The position numbers and the translations under genes were made by a program. Positions 9,901 to 20,582 of a stretch of 64,000 bases of DNA are shown here, one piece after another. The notes under the pieces were generated by a model. It was given only the letters and a program-made list of their open reading frames with translations, was not told the origin of the DNA and did not search any database. Each line of letters begins with the position of its first letter. Positions within the stretch are counted from its first letter, which is position 1. Source of the DNA: Trachythela sp. YZ-2020 (lineage: Eukaryota > Cnidaria > Anthozoa > Malacalcyonacea > Clavulariidae); contig JADLSH010000334.1 in NCBI GenBank assembly GCA_016169945.1, forward strand, positions 124,001-188,000, written 5' to 3'.

Positions 9901-12900
9901 CTTTATCTTGGAGTAGTTTTTCAATTTCAGCTTCCCTAAAGTCGGCGAACCTTTCCTAGGGAGAAGCCATTTGCGTTGTGAGAAAAGGCTTCACTGCTTC
10001 GGGTTTGTCTTTGAGACGATGTTACACGTAACAACTTCTAGCGACAACTCACAAGGAATGTTGGATATCATTTTATATAGTATATCACACGTACAAAATG
10101 ACGTAAAATCATGTGATATGATTGGCAGCCATTTAGTTGACAAGACGATGTTACCGTTCACTGTTAGACAATCAGAAATAATGAATTCTTTTCAATAGAT
10201 GATAAGTATTTTTGATGATAGGACAATTCTGAATAAATGGATATGTCTGTATTTATGATTTTCCTCCTGCTCTTACTTCGTCTGATATAATTTATGTGAT
10301 GACTAACCTGAACAAGTAGTATGATCAGTATTCGGTCCAGTTTCGTTTGATGTTTTCCAATGGTAGTTCTGTGTCTCATTACGAACCCAATGACAATAAC
10401 TGCCGGATGTAAACTTACAGTTATCTACAAAATTAACGAGAATTATTGTGCAACTTCATTTAACATCTTAATTGATATGCACAGACAAATATACTGATAT
10501 TTTAAATCTAAAGCATAATTATAGTGTCGTATAACAGCACAAATGATATGAAAGCATGGTCAAAAGTTGGTTGAATAAAGTTGTTTTCAGTTCGAATTAA
10601 GTTCATAAAATCATCATTTCTGTAATATGCCTAACAGGATTTCAATTTCTTCAATTGCGGATAAATAATTCAGATAATTGAAAAGAGAACCATTTAGCTT
10701 CGATGAAAACAATCAGGATTTTAAAGACTTGAAACAATCAATCATTTAACGAAATACCAACCCAAAAATAAGACGACTCAACCGTTGGCATCAGAATGAA
10801 TTTGTTTTGTTTTTGTACTTATCTACAGATACCTTTGATGTTCTCCTCCAAAACGTTCGGAAAGCAGCTTGTGTTGTATTCCTATACAGGGGAAAATTTA
10901 AAACGCGCGACTGTTAACATCGTCGAATGGCTTACTGTATATGAACCGGCTGAAATATCTGAAGTGTTTTAATCTTGTACCACAAGGTACTATTTTTCGA
11001 TGGGAATTCGTCCCGCTCCTCTGGCAATTCTTACCTTTTGCGGGTCAGTCAGATAAACATGATCATAACAAGTGTTTAGCTCCAAAAGCTTCTCTGATGT
11101 ATTATAAATCACGTCATGTAACATTTCACAATTTGGTTCATTCTGTAATTTCAATGTCTTTTTGTAGTTGATTGATCTGCAACATGGCTCAGTGGCACAT
11201 TCCATTACACAATCTATCCTTTCAAAAACGGCTTTAGTCATCAAAACTGTTGCATTAAGCCTGAAACCTAGAGCATGTAACCAAAATTGTTAAGCAGATA
11301 ATAGAGAGCTTTAGATTGGACGAAGACTACGAGTACGAGTGCGACTTCGAAATTTTTCTGCTTAACGTCTGCTACTACAAACTCATTGTTGTACTCGCTT
11401 TGGCTCAACTGTTGTTATAAAGATGCGCTGTGCAAAAGAGAGGACGATGACAAGTTTGTAGTAGCAGATATTTAACGGGAAAGTCTCGTAGTCGTGGTCG
11501 TACTCGCAGTCGTAGCCAAATCTATATAAAGCTCCCTAATATCTGCACCTCGCGGGGTCAAGTATAGATGGCTCTATTCTACAGTAAGTTGCAGCATAGT
11601 GGGTTCGAACTGCCCGAAAAGAATGTATATGTTATTTAACGGCTGGGAGGTCCGTACTGGAAACCGACCCAACCGGTAAAATAACATATTCGTACGAACC
11701 GACCCAAACGGTAAAATAACATATTTATTTTTTTGTTCCATAGTAAATTGAGTCATAAAAAACTCCAGTGTTACGGACTATGTTTGAGATTAGTGGTGTT
11801 GTGTTATCAAATGCTCAAAGCATCGCTGACAAACATTTTTAAAAGACACACATGGGAAAACAGACAGAAAATAAAGAAAACATATATTTTCAGTGGAGAT
11901 GTACACACTTTTTTTCGAGATTATAGTAGTTACAAAGCCTACCAATTAATCGTTTTGGCAATTTGGCCTGGGGTTTCGTAGCCTGCTCGCAGTCGTTGTT
12001 AAAAACAATATATTCAGCATAATTAGCAACATTTTAAATTCAATATGGAGTTCAACGAAGCTGTGAGCAAATTGTTATAATTAATTAATTAATTTATGCA
12101 TTTTCATAAGAATCACGCTTTTATATCAATCACGCTTTTATATCAGAGATTCTGATTGGACGATCAAAATAGACGTTGTGAAATAGCAGAACTCGTTCTG
12201 GCGCTTGGTTCAGCAGACGTTTGTTTTTCGTCGCTTGGCGTGAGAAAAACAACGTCTGCGAGAAGGCTAGGAGTTTCTGTGCTTTTACAAACATCGTTGC
12301 TTCGACAAAAAAAGGTTCGTGTTCGCTTGCTTTGCCTTTGCCGATCAATAATCACAAAATATATATGTATAATTTGGCTTTGATTAAATCGACGCTTTTC
12401 TACTCAAAAGACAACGAAGAAGGTAAGCAAATTAAGATTTTGGTACTTTCTGAAGGTTTTATATAGAAAGTTTGAAAAATGTTTTATAATAACAAGTTTG
12501 AAAAATGTTTTTTTAACACGCAGCCTTAACTTAGGGAACTGGGATTTGCCTATTTTTGGACTGGGAAAATGGGATTCACTGCACTGGAACAGGGATTTAA
12601 CCACTGGGAATTGGATAAACAATTGTGGAAATGGGAATGGGATTTCTCTCCTTAAGTTGTCTTCTAATCTAGTTTCTGACACATCTGCTTAAATTATCCC
12701 TTTTTTGAACACAGCAGACACATAGAATCAGCATTTTTTGGCTTCAGCGCTGCAACCAAGTCCTAGCTATTAAGGCAAGTGGTTCCACTCCTCAACATTA
12801 ATTAATTTCCTTCTCTGTAACTCGAAATTTCCCTTTTCACAAAATCTTCTTTCAAAAATCTCTAAATACTGTACATTATTGCTTCCAGATTGTTATTTCA

Positions 12901-15900
12901 GTGACCGTAGACTCATGTATATTGTATAATTCTTCAGGTAAATTTAGATACTGAGCGGGTAAATAAATTTACTAGCGCTTCGTTCTTCACTAAGATACTA
13001 CTCTATATTGAAATAACCAGGGGCCGATCTTTAATTACAGAAGAATCGAGCGGGCACAAATGACAAATGTATTTTTAATGGTTGTTGCCCCATTATATAA
13101 AATGTATTTTGACACCCCTCCCCCCTCCCACCCCTAAAAAATGGAACTTATTTGTCTACTGCTGTATAGCCTTTTTACCGGCTGTGCACAGGTTAACTAT
13201 TGTAGTTTTGCATAGTATTCACCAGTATGTTTTTGTGAAATAAAGAGTCATAATATTTGTACACAAATGGCACTAGCCTCCCCCCTCTTATAACAAGCGT
13301 TACATCTCAAATTCCAAGTTTTCTTATGGGCGGGCTAGCACAAAATTTCCGCGCGATTTTGGTCAGAATAAAGTTAATTCCAATGTAAATTCTGCTTAGT
13401 ACGAAGTCCATACAAGTAAATTCAGTATATTTGTTCCATTTTCACTATTTTTATGGCAAGTTTTCTAATTTTTTGGTGTTTTTTTAAATTTAAAAAAAGT
13501 AAAAATCACTTGACTCATATATGTTTATTTTGGCGCGAAAACGCGAGAGATCCGTATAGTGTGATACGGACCTCGTAAGCAGCCAACCAGGAGGTTTATG
13601 ATCTCAATTGCCTCTCGGTCTAAGGAATTTTCTCAAGAATGCCCGGAAACTCCTATAGTTTTATTGACGTGGAGTATTAAACAAAATTGGCACTTGTAAG
13701 TAATTTTCTGCAGCTCCAAAAGCCTTGAAGGCTTGAAAATGTGACGAGCTATTTTTGACAGTGAGGAATATTGATATAATTATTGTTAACATATATGTTA
13801 ACAATATATGTTAACATATATGTTAACATATATGTTAACATATATGTTAACATTCGCTCATTTCGCACGCCCGTTCGATTTGTGAAAACAAATTAACACT
13901 TGGTTTATATGCACATAGTTTTTCGTTTAATTCCAGAGTTTCCTATATTTTGTGATATTTAAAAGCTATAAATTAAAAGGAGAGCGATATTATTTTTACA
14001 TCATTGCCCACCGATTTCATTTCAAAAAGGAATTTATGGATAAAATGCAGTTTTGTTTTATGGACTTTTCGAAACGTTTTATTGAACGAAAGGTTGAATT
14101 TACATAAATTTGAAACTTATATATAATGCATTAATTAATATAACCTACCTAAATGATATATTTCAGAATTCTATGGTTATGTTAGCCGTTTTGTACCCCG
14201 TTTTGTACTGCATAAAACAAAATTTATCTTATTGATCCATTGATATTTTCCATTGCTATTATAGTCGTACCAAAAATTATTTTCCCAAAATACATTTCCT
14301 AAAATACTCATATTTCCTTCCAGTTTTTCTTCCCAACTCTTACAGTACTATGCACTGACAAAGTCTATTATAAAATAACTGAAGTAAATAGAGCGCGCTG
14401 ATTGGTCAATACCCATGCAGGATGAGAGAATCATGCACGGGAAATTTTCCCGCGCCTGAAATTTTAAAAATGTCGGGCGATAATAGTTCAACTTTTGACT
14501 TTGACAAAGAAAATAATGGCGAAAAAAGTAAACAGAGGTTCGTGTTAAAGCCGGATAAACAAGTTGACGAGTATGTGGATAGCGTACAAGCAGAAAGCAC
14601 AAAGCATAAAACAGTATACGCTGTTGTTGACGTTTTTTGGGAGAATTGCAATGTACATCAAATATATTAATAAACCTTTTTTTATATTTCTGTGTGGTTA
14701 TTTTATAAAACAAATACCGCATTGATTTCCGTGCATGATTCTCTGTTTCTTACACTTCAGGGCCTTTTTTAACTAATGTACTGGAGGGGCCAAAGCCCCC
14801 CCAGCCCCCATGTTGGCCCCCCCAGTAAGCTATTTTGGCCCCCCCCAGTGAAGGTCCCTTTTGTCCAAAGTATAAGCAAAAAGGGGGGGGAAACTGAGTT
14901 TAGAGGACAGTTATGGTATTCTCACAACAAAACTGGCTCCGTTTAGATGGTATATATCAAAAATTGTCTCTGAAAATGCAGGAAATCAAGACACAGAGAC
15001 TCAAGAATACAAAAATGTTCTGGGGGAGTACCCCCAGACCCCCCTTCACCTTCCCACACCTGTAATACACCACCTACTTGTTACGTCCCCTTTCGATGAT
15101 GGCCCCCCCACTAACGATTTCTTAAAAAAGGCCCTGTTACACTTGGGATGTTGCTCGACTTTCGTAAAGGTAAAAAAAACTCGCCTATCGGCTCGTTTTT
15201 TTTTACGCTTTTCGAAAGTCTCGCAACAACCCGCGTGTAAGAAACAGAGAATCATGCACGGAAATCAATACGGTATTCCTTTATTCTGGTTTGGAGCAAA
15301 TCATCCTTTGCATAGAAGATTTTGCGAAGAAAAAGCTTAGTAATGTTTGGGAACTGTCATTGTTTACCTGTGGTGTGGGGTTGTTGCAGGCATGTATTTC
15401 TAGTAGTATTACTACTTTAGCTGGAAGCAGGAGCCTAACTAGGGTCTAAACATTTGGGGGAGAGGAGTTCCGGTTTCCCCGACAAAAGGGCGTGGTCACG
15501 ACGCTACCTAAATGGGCTGGTATGGAGTGCTGAAGGCACGAGGCCAGTAGAGAGGCCGCGGGGCATGCCCCCTAGAAAATTTTGAAATCTAGAATCTTTG
15601 AAACGCCATTTCATGCACTTTGGGGGAAGATTTTATAGAATTCTGATCCTCAGAAAATGTTGTATGTTGGATTATCAAATTTTTTAAATTGGCCCAGCTG
15701 TATTTTTTATTTTTTGCCTGATCAACATGGGAAAATTTGCCCTAAAAATTATATTGCACTTATTAAACATCGGGTGTATATCACCCCCCAACCCCACTGG
15801 TTGTACGTCCCTGATTGGGGTGAATCAAGTCAATATATTGATTTTTGACTGAGCAAAATAACGGCACCTTCTCCAAATTATGTAAATTATGTATTTCAAT

Positions 15901-16970
15901 ACTTTTGGAAGGCGTCTTTATAGAAAATGCCTATACATTTCTTCTCTAAGATTAATAATTTGTTGTTCCCATCACCACGATTTGGTTTAAAGTAAAAATT
16001 AGTAAAAAGGGAGGAAAAGCCCTGGCATACATATACACACATACATCAACTTTATTTAAACACGGAAAATCATCACTAATTACACAAATTCTACCATAAA
16101 AGGTAAGTAAGTTCTAATAATAATAAAAATATTCTGTTCTAATAATAATATCCAAGAATTACTGTTCTACTTGACTGTCGTGTTGGAGTCGGAACGATGG
16201 ATTCTTAATTTAAGAAGGTTTCTAAACTCGTCTTGAAAACTGTAATCGAGGGTGCTGATCTGAGAGACCCGCTGGTAAACTTTTGCATAGATGGTGGGGA
16301 AAATGGCTAGAATTTGCAGTTTTCCTTCCTTTTTGTCCCAAAACAAATTCAGTAGATTTTCCTTTCCCTGCTGCCTTGTCTTCATTACTTTCTAAATTCT
16401 AAATCTCGATTTTAGGGACAACAAGTCATAATTTAGAGTAGAAAAGTAGCCATTTTCATTAAAGATTATTCCATAATTTGGATTCCAGAAGGCAAATGGT
16501 TAGCCATTTTGATCAGTCAAATATCAATGGATTAACATGATATGTTAGCTGTTCAATCCAATGCAAATATTTGAGTCTTTGATTAAAGCTAATGAAGTAA
16601 TACCAGAAACTATTGTGGCTGCATGACCTTTTTGGGACACCCTGTATTTCCTGAAATGTTTAAAATTTGTGTCTTTTTCCCTGTCTTTTAATCGGAAAAA
16701 TAATTTGGAACGGCCTCAGAAAATAAGTTATAAACAATTATTCCTTCGTACGTTTTGCTACCTTCAATACGTCAAATGAACAAATCACGACATTGCCGAA
16801 TTTGTATAATTTTCTTCCCATTAATATCTCAATATTCTGTGATTCCTACCTTCAAGACTTGAATCATAGCAAATACTCGTAATTATACTTTCTTGGCCTA
16901 GTGAGCATAGCACAATTACCAAAAGTATGCATGGCATGAATAAATACAGCAAAGGATATTTAAGATACAT
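4433..16970 (-). CDS. secreted PAN/apple-MAM protein with C-terminal cysteine-rich module (8 exons)
   Basis: Exon ends were placed by eye at GT/AG sites: 16,850-16,970; 11,035-11,267; 10,833-10,881; 10,308-10,424; 8,358-8,620; 7,618-7,699; 6,167-6,312; 4,433-4,570. All seven intron phases match, giving 382 residues with no internal stop. Order: signal peptide (about 1-25), PAN/apple domain (about 43-118), short linker, MAM domain (about 136-288, with NCKF, GPxTDHTT, WNYHM, GDQ and SDIALDDI blocks), then a module (about 294-382; GCFND, IDW, GYK, QFYGECW, GVGKED, NFVYKL) that I know from many cnidarian secreted proteins but cannot name. MAM and PAN are adhesion and protein-binding domains, so an extracellular or surface role is likely; no transmembrane segment follows. 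Expression and partners cannot be read from the sequence. Confidence 0.85.
4823..5134. mobile_element. TA-flanked MITE with GAGCGCC repeats
   Basis: Inverted ends CCGTATTTACTCG/CGAGTAAATACGG are bounded by TA on both sides, and the interior is rich in GAGCGCCGC words in both orientations. At 312 bp with no coding capacity it fits a non-autonomous TA-inserting DNA element. It lies between exons 7 and 8 of the PAN-MAM gene. Confidence 0.65.
6122..6144. repeat. (TA)n microsatellite
   Basis: Uninterrupted alternating T and A, just past the donor of exon 7. A second (TA)n tract runs at about 6,866-6,903. Confidence 0.9.
6167..6312 (-). CDS. PAN-MAM gene exon 7: C-terminal module, first half
   Basis: Acceptor TTTATCCAG. 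Encodes GCFND...VLPDLI, YKIDWYDM and ECACAAHEKGYK. Donor AAG then GTCATT is weak but in phase with exon 8. Confidence 0.8.
6936..6990 (-). ncRNA. second, unrelated hammerhead-type ribozyme
   Basis: Minus strand: stem I GTCGC, core CTGAAGA, stem II CGCCT/AGGCG with a long loop, GAAA, stem III CAC/GTG, U16.1 and A17, then GCGAC closing stem I. All core bases are kept and H17 = A gives a permitted GUA site. The U-U at the base of stem II and the very short stem III are weaknesses. Such motifs occur in Penelope-element pseudo-LTRs, and this may be a relic of one within a (TA)n-rich stretch of intron 6. Confidence 0.6.
7016..7287. mobile_element. TA-flanked MITE with long inverted ends
   Basis: Ends CAGCCAATT...AATTGGCTG, each bounded by TA. 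The inverted arms extend roughly 70 bp with few mismatches (AGGTTGTCCTTCAAAA, ACATTGAGCGCGCAAGG). At 272 bp and non-coding, it fits a Tc1/mariner-like target preference. Confidence 0.75.
7303..7420. repeat. fold-back palindrome
   Basis: Arms of about 50 bp (TTCGCTTACCTCAAAACT ... AGTTTTGAGGTAAGCGAA) around a short centre. Same style as several other cnidarian-type fold-back repeats in the window. Lies in intron 6. Confidence 0.7.
7618..7699 (-). CDS. PAN-MAM gene exon 6: MAM domain end
   Basis: Encodes VEFEAIHGPSYFSDIALDDI then FFNELPC, the classic MAM C-terminal block with the last cysteine. Donor TGTG then GTAAGA, phase 1. Confidence 0.9.
7756..7832 (+). repeat. tRNA-like SINE head
   Basis: GTAGTGGCGCAATGC resembles an A box and GGGGCTTGATTCC a B box, with spacing close to that of a tRNA. 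The cloverleaf is imperfect, so a SINE head is more likely than a tRNA gene. Confidence 0.4.
7937..8076. repeat. fold-back element of the ACGTTTCGAGCGAAGG family
   Basis: Inverted ends TTAGGATCAAA...TTTGATCCTAA with CGACGTTTCGAGCGAAGGCC inside. A sister element with the same central words lies at 46,886-47,063. In intron 5. Confidence 0.65.
8358..8620 (-). CDS. PAN-MAM gene exon 5: MAM domain centre
   Basis: Acceptor CCTTTAG. Encodes CYVYAEA, LTSKQFLPSECRCISWNYHM, GTMGNL and GDQENRW, the central MAM blocks. Ends NTNYQ at CAG then GTTAGT, phase 0. Confidence 0.9.
8640..9260. repeat. GAT/GGT-rich low-complexity tract
   Basis: About 600 bases of degenerate gatgatgat/gatggtgat repeats in intron 4. 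Long open frames on both strands here are Asp/Ile/Met- or His-rich artefacts of the repeat. Confidence 0.85.
10308..10424 (-). CDS. PAN-MAM gene exon 4: MAM domain start
   Basis: Begins after TTTTGTAG and encodes NCKF...YCHW and GPNTDHTT, the N-terminal MAM signature with its first cysteine pair. Donor TTCAG then GTTAGT, phase 1. Confidence 0.85.
10833..10881 (-). CDS. PAN-MAM gene exon 3: short linker
   Basis: A 49-nt exon (EYNTSCFPNVLEENIK plus one base). It was found because exon 2 ends in phase 0 and the first MAM exon needs phase 1; this segment has an AG acceptor, a GT donor and exactly the right phase change. Confidence 0.65.
11035..11267 (-). CDS. PAN-MAM gene exon 2: PAN/apple domain
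   Basis: The acceptor CTCTAG at 11,268-11,273 gives a phase that joins exon 1 in frame, while the nearby TTTCAG would hit a stop. It contains the PAN cysteine pattern (DCVMEC, PCCRSINY, NCEML, NTCYDH) and ends at a consensus donor (AAAAG, GTAAGA), phase 0. Intron 1 is 5.6 kb. Confidence 0.85.
11294..11546. mobile_element. inverted-repeat MITE
   Basis: Ends GCAGATAATAGAGAGCTTTA and, inverted, GCAGATATTAGGGAGCTTTA. Further in, CTACGAGTACGAGTGCGAC pairs with a similar inverted block and TCTGCTACTACAAACT occurs on both arms. No clear target duplication. Lies in intron 1 of the PAN-MAM gene. Confidence 0.6.
11620..11740. repeat. partial fold-back repeat (ATGTTATTTAC family)
   Basis: TATGTTATTTAACGG...GAGGTCCG and two copies of CGGTAAAATAACATAT in inverted sense. 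This resembles the better fold-back at 27,038-27,178. Confidence 0.45.
13785..13852. repeat. 12-bp tandem repeat, GTTAACATATAT
   Basis: About five to six copies of a self-complementary 12-mer; each unit and the whole array can fold on themselves. Confidence 0.85.
14422..14670 (+). CDS. possible N-terminal piece of a Crypton/QRICH1-like protein
   Basis: Reading from the internal ATG at 14,470, the frame has an acidic start, then RFVLKPDKQVDEY and a STKHKTVYAVVDVF block. These resemble the region preceding the DUF3504 tyrosine-recombinase-like domain of Crypton-derived proteins (pattern RFV..D.EVD....NT..KT..D...F). It stops after a few more residues, so it is either one exon or a fragment. 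No catalytic region is visible nearby. The antisense frame of similar length is probably a shadow. Confidence 0.35.
   Translation: MRESCTGNFPAPEILKMSGDNSSTFDFDKENNGEKSKQRFVLKPDKQVDEYVDSVQAESTKHKTVYAVVDVFWENCNVHQIY
14715..15275. repeat. palindromic element split by a hAT MITE
   Basis: TACCGCATTGATTTCCGTGC at the left returns inverted at the right. Leaving out 14,758-15,144, the arms pair for roughly 100 bp (TCTCTGTTTCTTACAC, GACTTTCG, poly-A/CTCG). Confidence 0.7.
14758..15136. mobile_element. hAT-type MITE with 8-bp target duplication
   Basis: Ends CAGGGCCTTTTTTAA and TTAAAAAAGGCCCTG. Flanked on both sides by TTACACTT (14,750-14,757 and 15,137-15,144), the 8-bp duplication typical of hAT elements, with CAGGG termini also typical. 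At 379 bp it has no transposase. Confidence 0.85.
15280..16820. other. no gene recognised
   Basis: Part of intron 1 of the PAN-MAM gene. G-rich repeat-like segment around 15,430-15,620; a plausible LINE 3' tail near 16,020-16,100; no ORF with family resemblance. Confidence 0.45.
16850..16970 (-). CDS. PAN-MAM gene exon 1: signal peptide
   Basis: ATG opens 40 codons: MYLKYP, then a long hydrophobic run (LLYLF...ILLVIVLCSLG), with likely cleavage near residue 25. It ends CTTGAAG before GTAGGA (donor), phase 1. An upstream in-frame ATG exists, but this start puts the hydrophobic core where a signal peptide needs it. Confidence 0.75.
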
Positions 16971-19255
16971 TGTTGGTCGTCCAATCAGCACTGACAAATT
17001 TAGTGGTCGTTCAATCAGCACAAAAATCGCTGCAATTTTCTCTGAAATGAAGAAAGAAAATTCGATCGTCATTAGTAAAACGTAAAATCAATGTATCACA
17101 TATGTGCAGGTACACTGCCATTTAAATTTATGGACTATGAGATAACCTGTTCTGTTATTAACATCTCAGTTAACACATTAGTCATTACTATATATGTGGC
17201 ATAGCAAATGAGCTTTCGCGTGTTCTGATAAGCAAATTGAGCAGTAAATCTGACACAATATATATAGTCTTGCAGATTGGTAAAAATAAATTGTGGGTAT
17301 TGGGTTACAAGTTACCAGATTACCAGATTAAGCGCCGTCATATTCAATAATATCCATTTAAACCACTTAATTAGCAATAATAAAGATTTTGCAGGACGCT
17401 AAAATAAGTTTGGCGTCAATAAAGCCGCATTTGCAGAATTAATGCGGTATGTAGTTTCTTAGTTTACAAACTCAAACAGTTGCTTCATGATTATGCAAAA
17501 CATGCACTTATGCTTATGTCCCTTATGTAAGATAAATTATACCTGATATTATTCAGTTATATACCGGTGTTCTAATGCTTCCAAATAGTAAAAGATCACC
17601 TTTTCAGTGAAGTCAAGAGCACACATGCGCGCAACAGACGGTGGCAGTTAAAGTCGGTCAGCGCGCACACTCGTTGCGCCAGTTATATGGCTGAGCCAGG
17701 CGCTTTAACGTGCTAAGCGCGCGGGACAACGCGCGAGGGGAGAAATGGAAAATTCGGTGGGAAGCGCCTGGGAGAAAATGCTTCCAAGATGGCGGTCAAA
17801 ATTTGTAATCAAAATATCAACAGAAAGATATTATGCGAATAAAGGCAATAAAACATTTTTCAAAACCATGATATATCAAGGCAACGTGTGGAGTGTTTAC
17901 TACAATCTACAGCTGGAAAGGAGTAAAATAAAGACACTATATTGTCTCAGTGTGTCACTGATTTTAATATTGAAGGAATTTCGCAAATCACTGAAAAATC
18001 TCAGTGGCTAGCCACACGTTTATATATTAAATTTTAATGCCGTATTCATCTGCATATTATTATTAAATTGGATAGATTGATAATATTTTATAACCTATCA
18101 AGGGAATAATGAGGTATATTTGTATACAATGTACTCTACATGTACAACTATAAAAGTTTATATTTGTATAATATTTTATAGCATGAAAGCCAGAAAGCTT
18201 TTTATTAAGCAGTGACAGACACTTTGTAAAATATTGTAGGTGCAAATATGGTTTACTTGCATATTTTGACCCTTCTAGTTGGCTTCTATTGCAGTATTAA
18301 TCTAAGTATGGAAAGAAAGAGCTGGAACCTTCACATGTTCAGTGCCCAAGTGTGTTGGCTCTTTCTCAATATATCAGCAACCGGAATAATTGGTGCACAA
18401 AAATCTTAGATGAGGATGTTAATTCGTTGAAACTGGCTTACACATTGTAGAATAATTTGGCAGCTTGGCGCACACGACAAATTACCGCACGACTGTCCGG
18501 CTCTTAAAAATACAAGATTTCATACTGGGCAGTAATGTTCTGTTTTTCAGTTTCATTTGGCTTAAATTTATTGCAAATATACTTGATGAATGATGATGAT
18601 ATATATCAAGTTATCATGGTTGAAAAACCTTGTTACAACTCTATTAGTTACTTAGTTTAGCAGTATCTTGCATATACAAAACACTCAAAGGGCATTGCAA
18701 CCATCTCCTTCACCCCCCAGTGTTTGCCGCTCACATCAAGCTGAATTGGGGAAACCAGAACAAGTATGCATCTGTCAAATTATCTTAGTGATAAAATAGA
18801 ATCAGAGTATGTAAAAGATGCACATTTATATTTTTAATTTTAAAATCAATAAACAATACATTTTTGTCTGTGTACTCATTATTTAATTCTTCTGTCAGAT
18901 AGGACAAATAGCTTAATAATTATTAAGAATAATTATTAAGCTTCATTCTTGATACATTCAGGAAAACTGACTGTAACACATAGTGTTAACAAATTTTTGC
19001 CTGCATCAGTTTGATCAAGTAAATTCATTTTAAATCAGACTGTTTGACAAATGAGTCATTTTAAGCAAACACAAATTGAATTTCTTCACACAATTTCATC
19101 CTTCTTGTTGGAATATCTGGAAATATGAAAAGATGTCAAAATTATGCACCAGTTAATGACCCAACCATTGATGACTTTTGTGGGAAAGTGGTGATTTATG
19201 CTCTGATGATTGGATTTCATACCTTTGGTATGTGATGCAGGAACAAAAACAGTAA

Positions 19256-19256
19256 A

Positions 19257-19312
<56 letters not shown>

Positions 19313-19313
19313 T
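19256..19313 (-). repeat. (ATCT)n tail of the LINE
   Basis: About fourteen tetranucleotide units directly after AATAAAGACT on the minus strand. It sits where CR1/L2-type LINEs carry a simple-repeat 3' tail. Confidence 0.75.
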
Positions 19314-19489
19314 CTTTATTGTTACTATAAATGCTATACTCAAAACACACGTCTGAGTTTACAGGTTTGAATTATATATGCTATGTAAGAAAATTATCCG
19401 CTATTTACAAATTGAAAGCTATACTTATTAGCTAAAATATGGAAGACTATTATAAATTGTAATTAGATATTAAAGATTACGAAAGAATG

Positions 19490-20074
19490 TCAAATAAACT
19501 TGAAAAGACATCTATTTAAGAAAGAGCATTTAAAACGCTCAGTTCTTACCATAGGCAACTCGAACTCGTGTCCTCTTTGTCTCAACGGTCTATTTAACTT
19601 ATTTGGCAACAACTCTTGTAAAGCATTGTCCTTATTTTTTGTTATTTTGTTCCATAACTTTATGTCCCTTTTAGAAATAATTTCCATAAAATTCAGCTTT
19701 TCGGATATGTATCCGTTTCGATAGGCACGTCTGATAAATTTATCGATCTGGTTTATATACTTGCCATAATGGGCACCTCCCCAAAGCTCAGATCCGTAGG
19801 TAAGTAAAGGCATTATCAGGCTGTTGAATAAGAGGTCCCGCTGTTTAATGGGCAAACCATAATGCTTACAAACTCGCATTATATACATTCTTACACTGGC
19901 TTTTCTAATCATTTCGTCAAATTGTAAATCCCATTTATTAGGCAGGTCCTCTAGAGTTATTCCTAGAATTTTCAACCATGTTTTGCGTTTAATATCTGGA
20001 ACGACAGCTGGTAAAGGCGTTGACATTTTTCCACGTATGACCATTTCATATGTTTTAGACATATTTAATTGCAT
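19490..20074 (-). pseudogene. LINE ORF2: RT thumb and C-terminus
   Basis: In the same frame as the RT core. Has NMSKTYEMV, LGITLED and LLTYGSELWGG followed by a basic tail, the usual LINE arrangement after the catalytic core. Confidence 0.8.
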
Positions 20075-20092
20075 CCTATTTCTCTCAGACCA

Positions 20093-20473
20093 TTATCTGA
20101 TGTTGGCAACTTCGGTTGTAGACGTATCTTCGTAATCCTTCCCAGGAACCTCCAATGTCAGGTCATCAGCAAATTTCACTAGCTCATTTTGAGTATGGAT
20201 TGTTTTGATGCCATTTACCATAATGGAAAATAATACTGGACCTAAAACAGTCCCTTGGGGAACCCCCCTATTGATTTTCACATAGTCCGTAATAGTTCCG
20301 TCTACCTTTACCCTCTGATGACGATCCTTCAGAAAACTGATAATCCAGTTGATCACATATTGGTTAAGAGGAATATTTTTCAATTTTTTACATAAAATAT
20401 CGTGCGGAACGCTGTCAAAAGCTTTACTGAAATCAAATGAGAAAACTCTCACGTATTTGGCGTCTTTTTCCAA
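20093..20473 (-). pseudogene. LINE ORF2: RT catalytic core
   Basis: Contains FSFDFSKAFDSVPHD (first aspartate), NRGVPQGTVLGPVLF and KFADDLT (the xADD catalytic pair). It ends in a stop at about 20,091, after which the same frame reopens. Confidence 0.85.
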
Positions 20474-20582
20474 CCATTTTAGCCACGAATGTTAGCATTT
20501 AATCAAGGCCACTATCGAATTATGACCCCCCCTATAAGCAAATTGATCTGAGTCAATAGAGTCTTGAACAATGTGCGCAATT

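Noticed and set aside
12130..12466. Several overlapping frames on both strands
   Set aside because: All overlap one another around an imperfect palindrome (GCAGACGTTTGTTTTTCG); no family features and no splice support.
19086..19350. Ile-Tyr-Leu-Ser repeat frames
   Set aside because: Direct translation of the ATCT microsatellite at the LINE tail.
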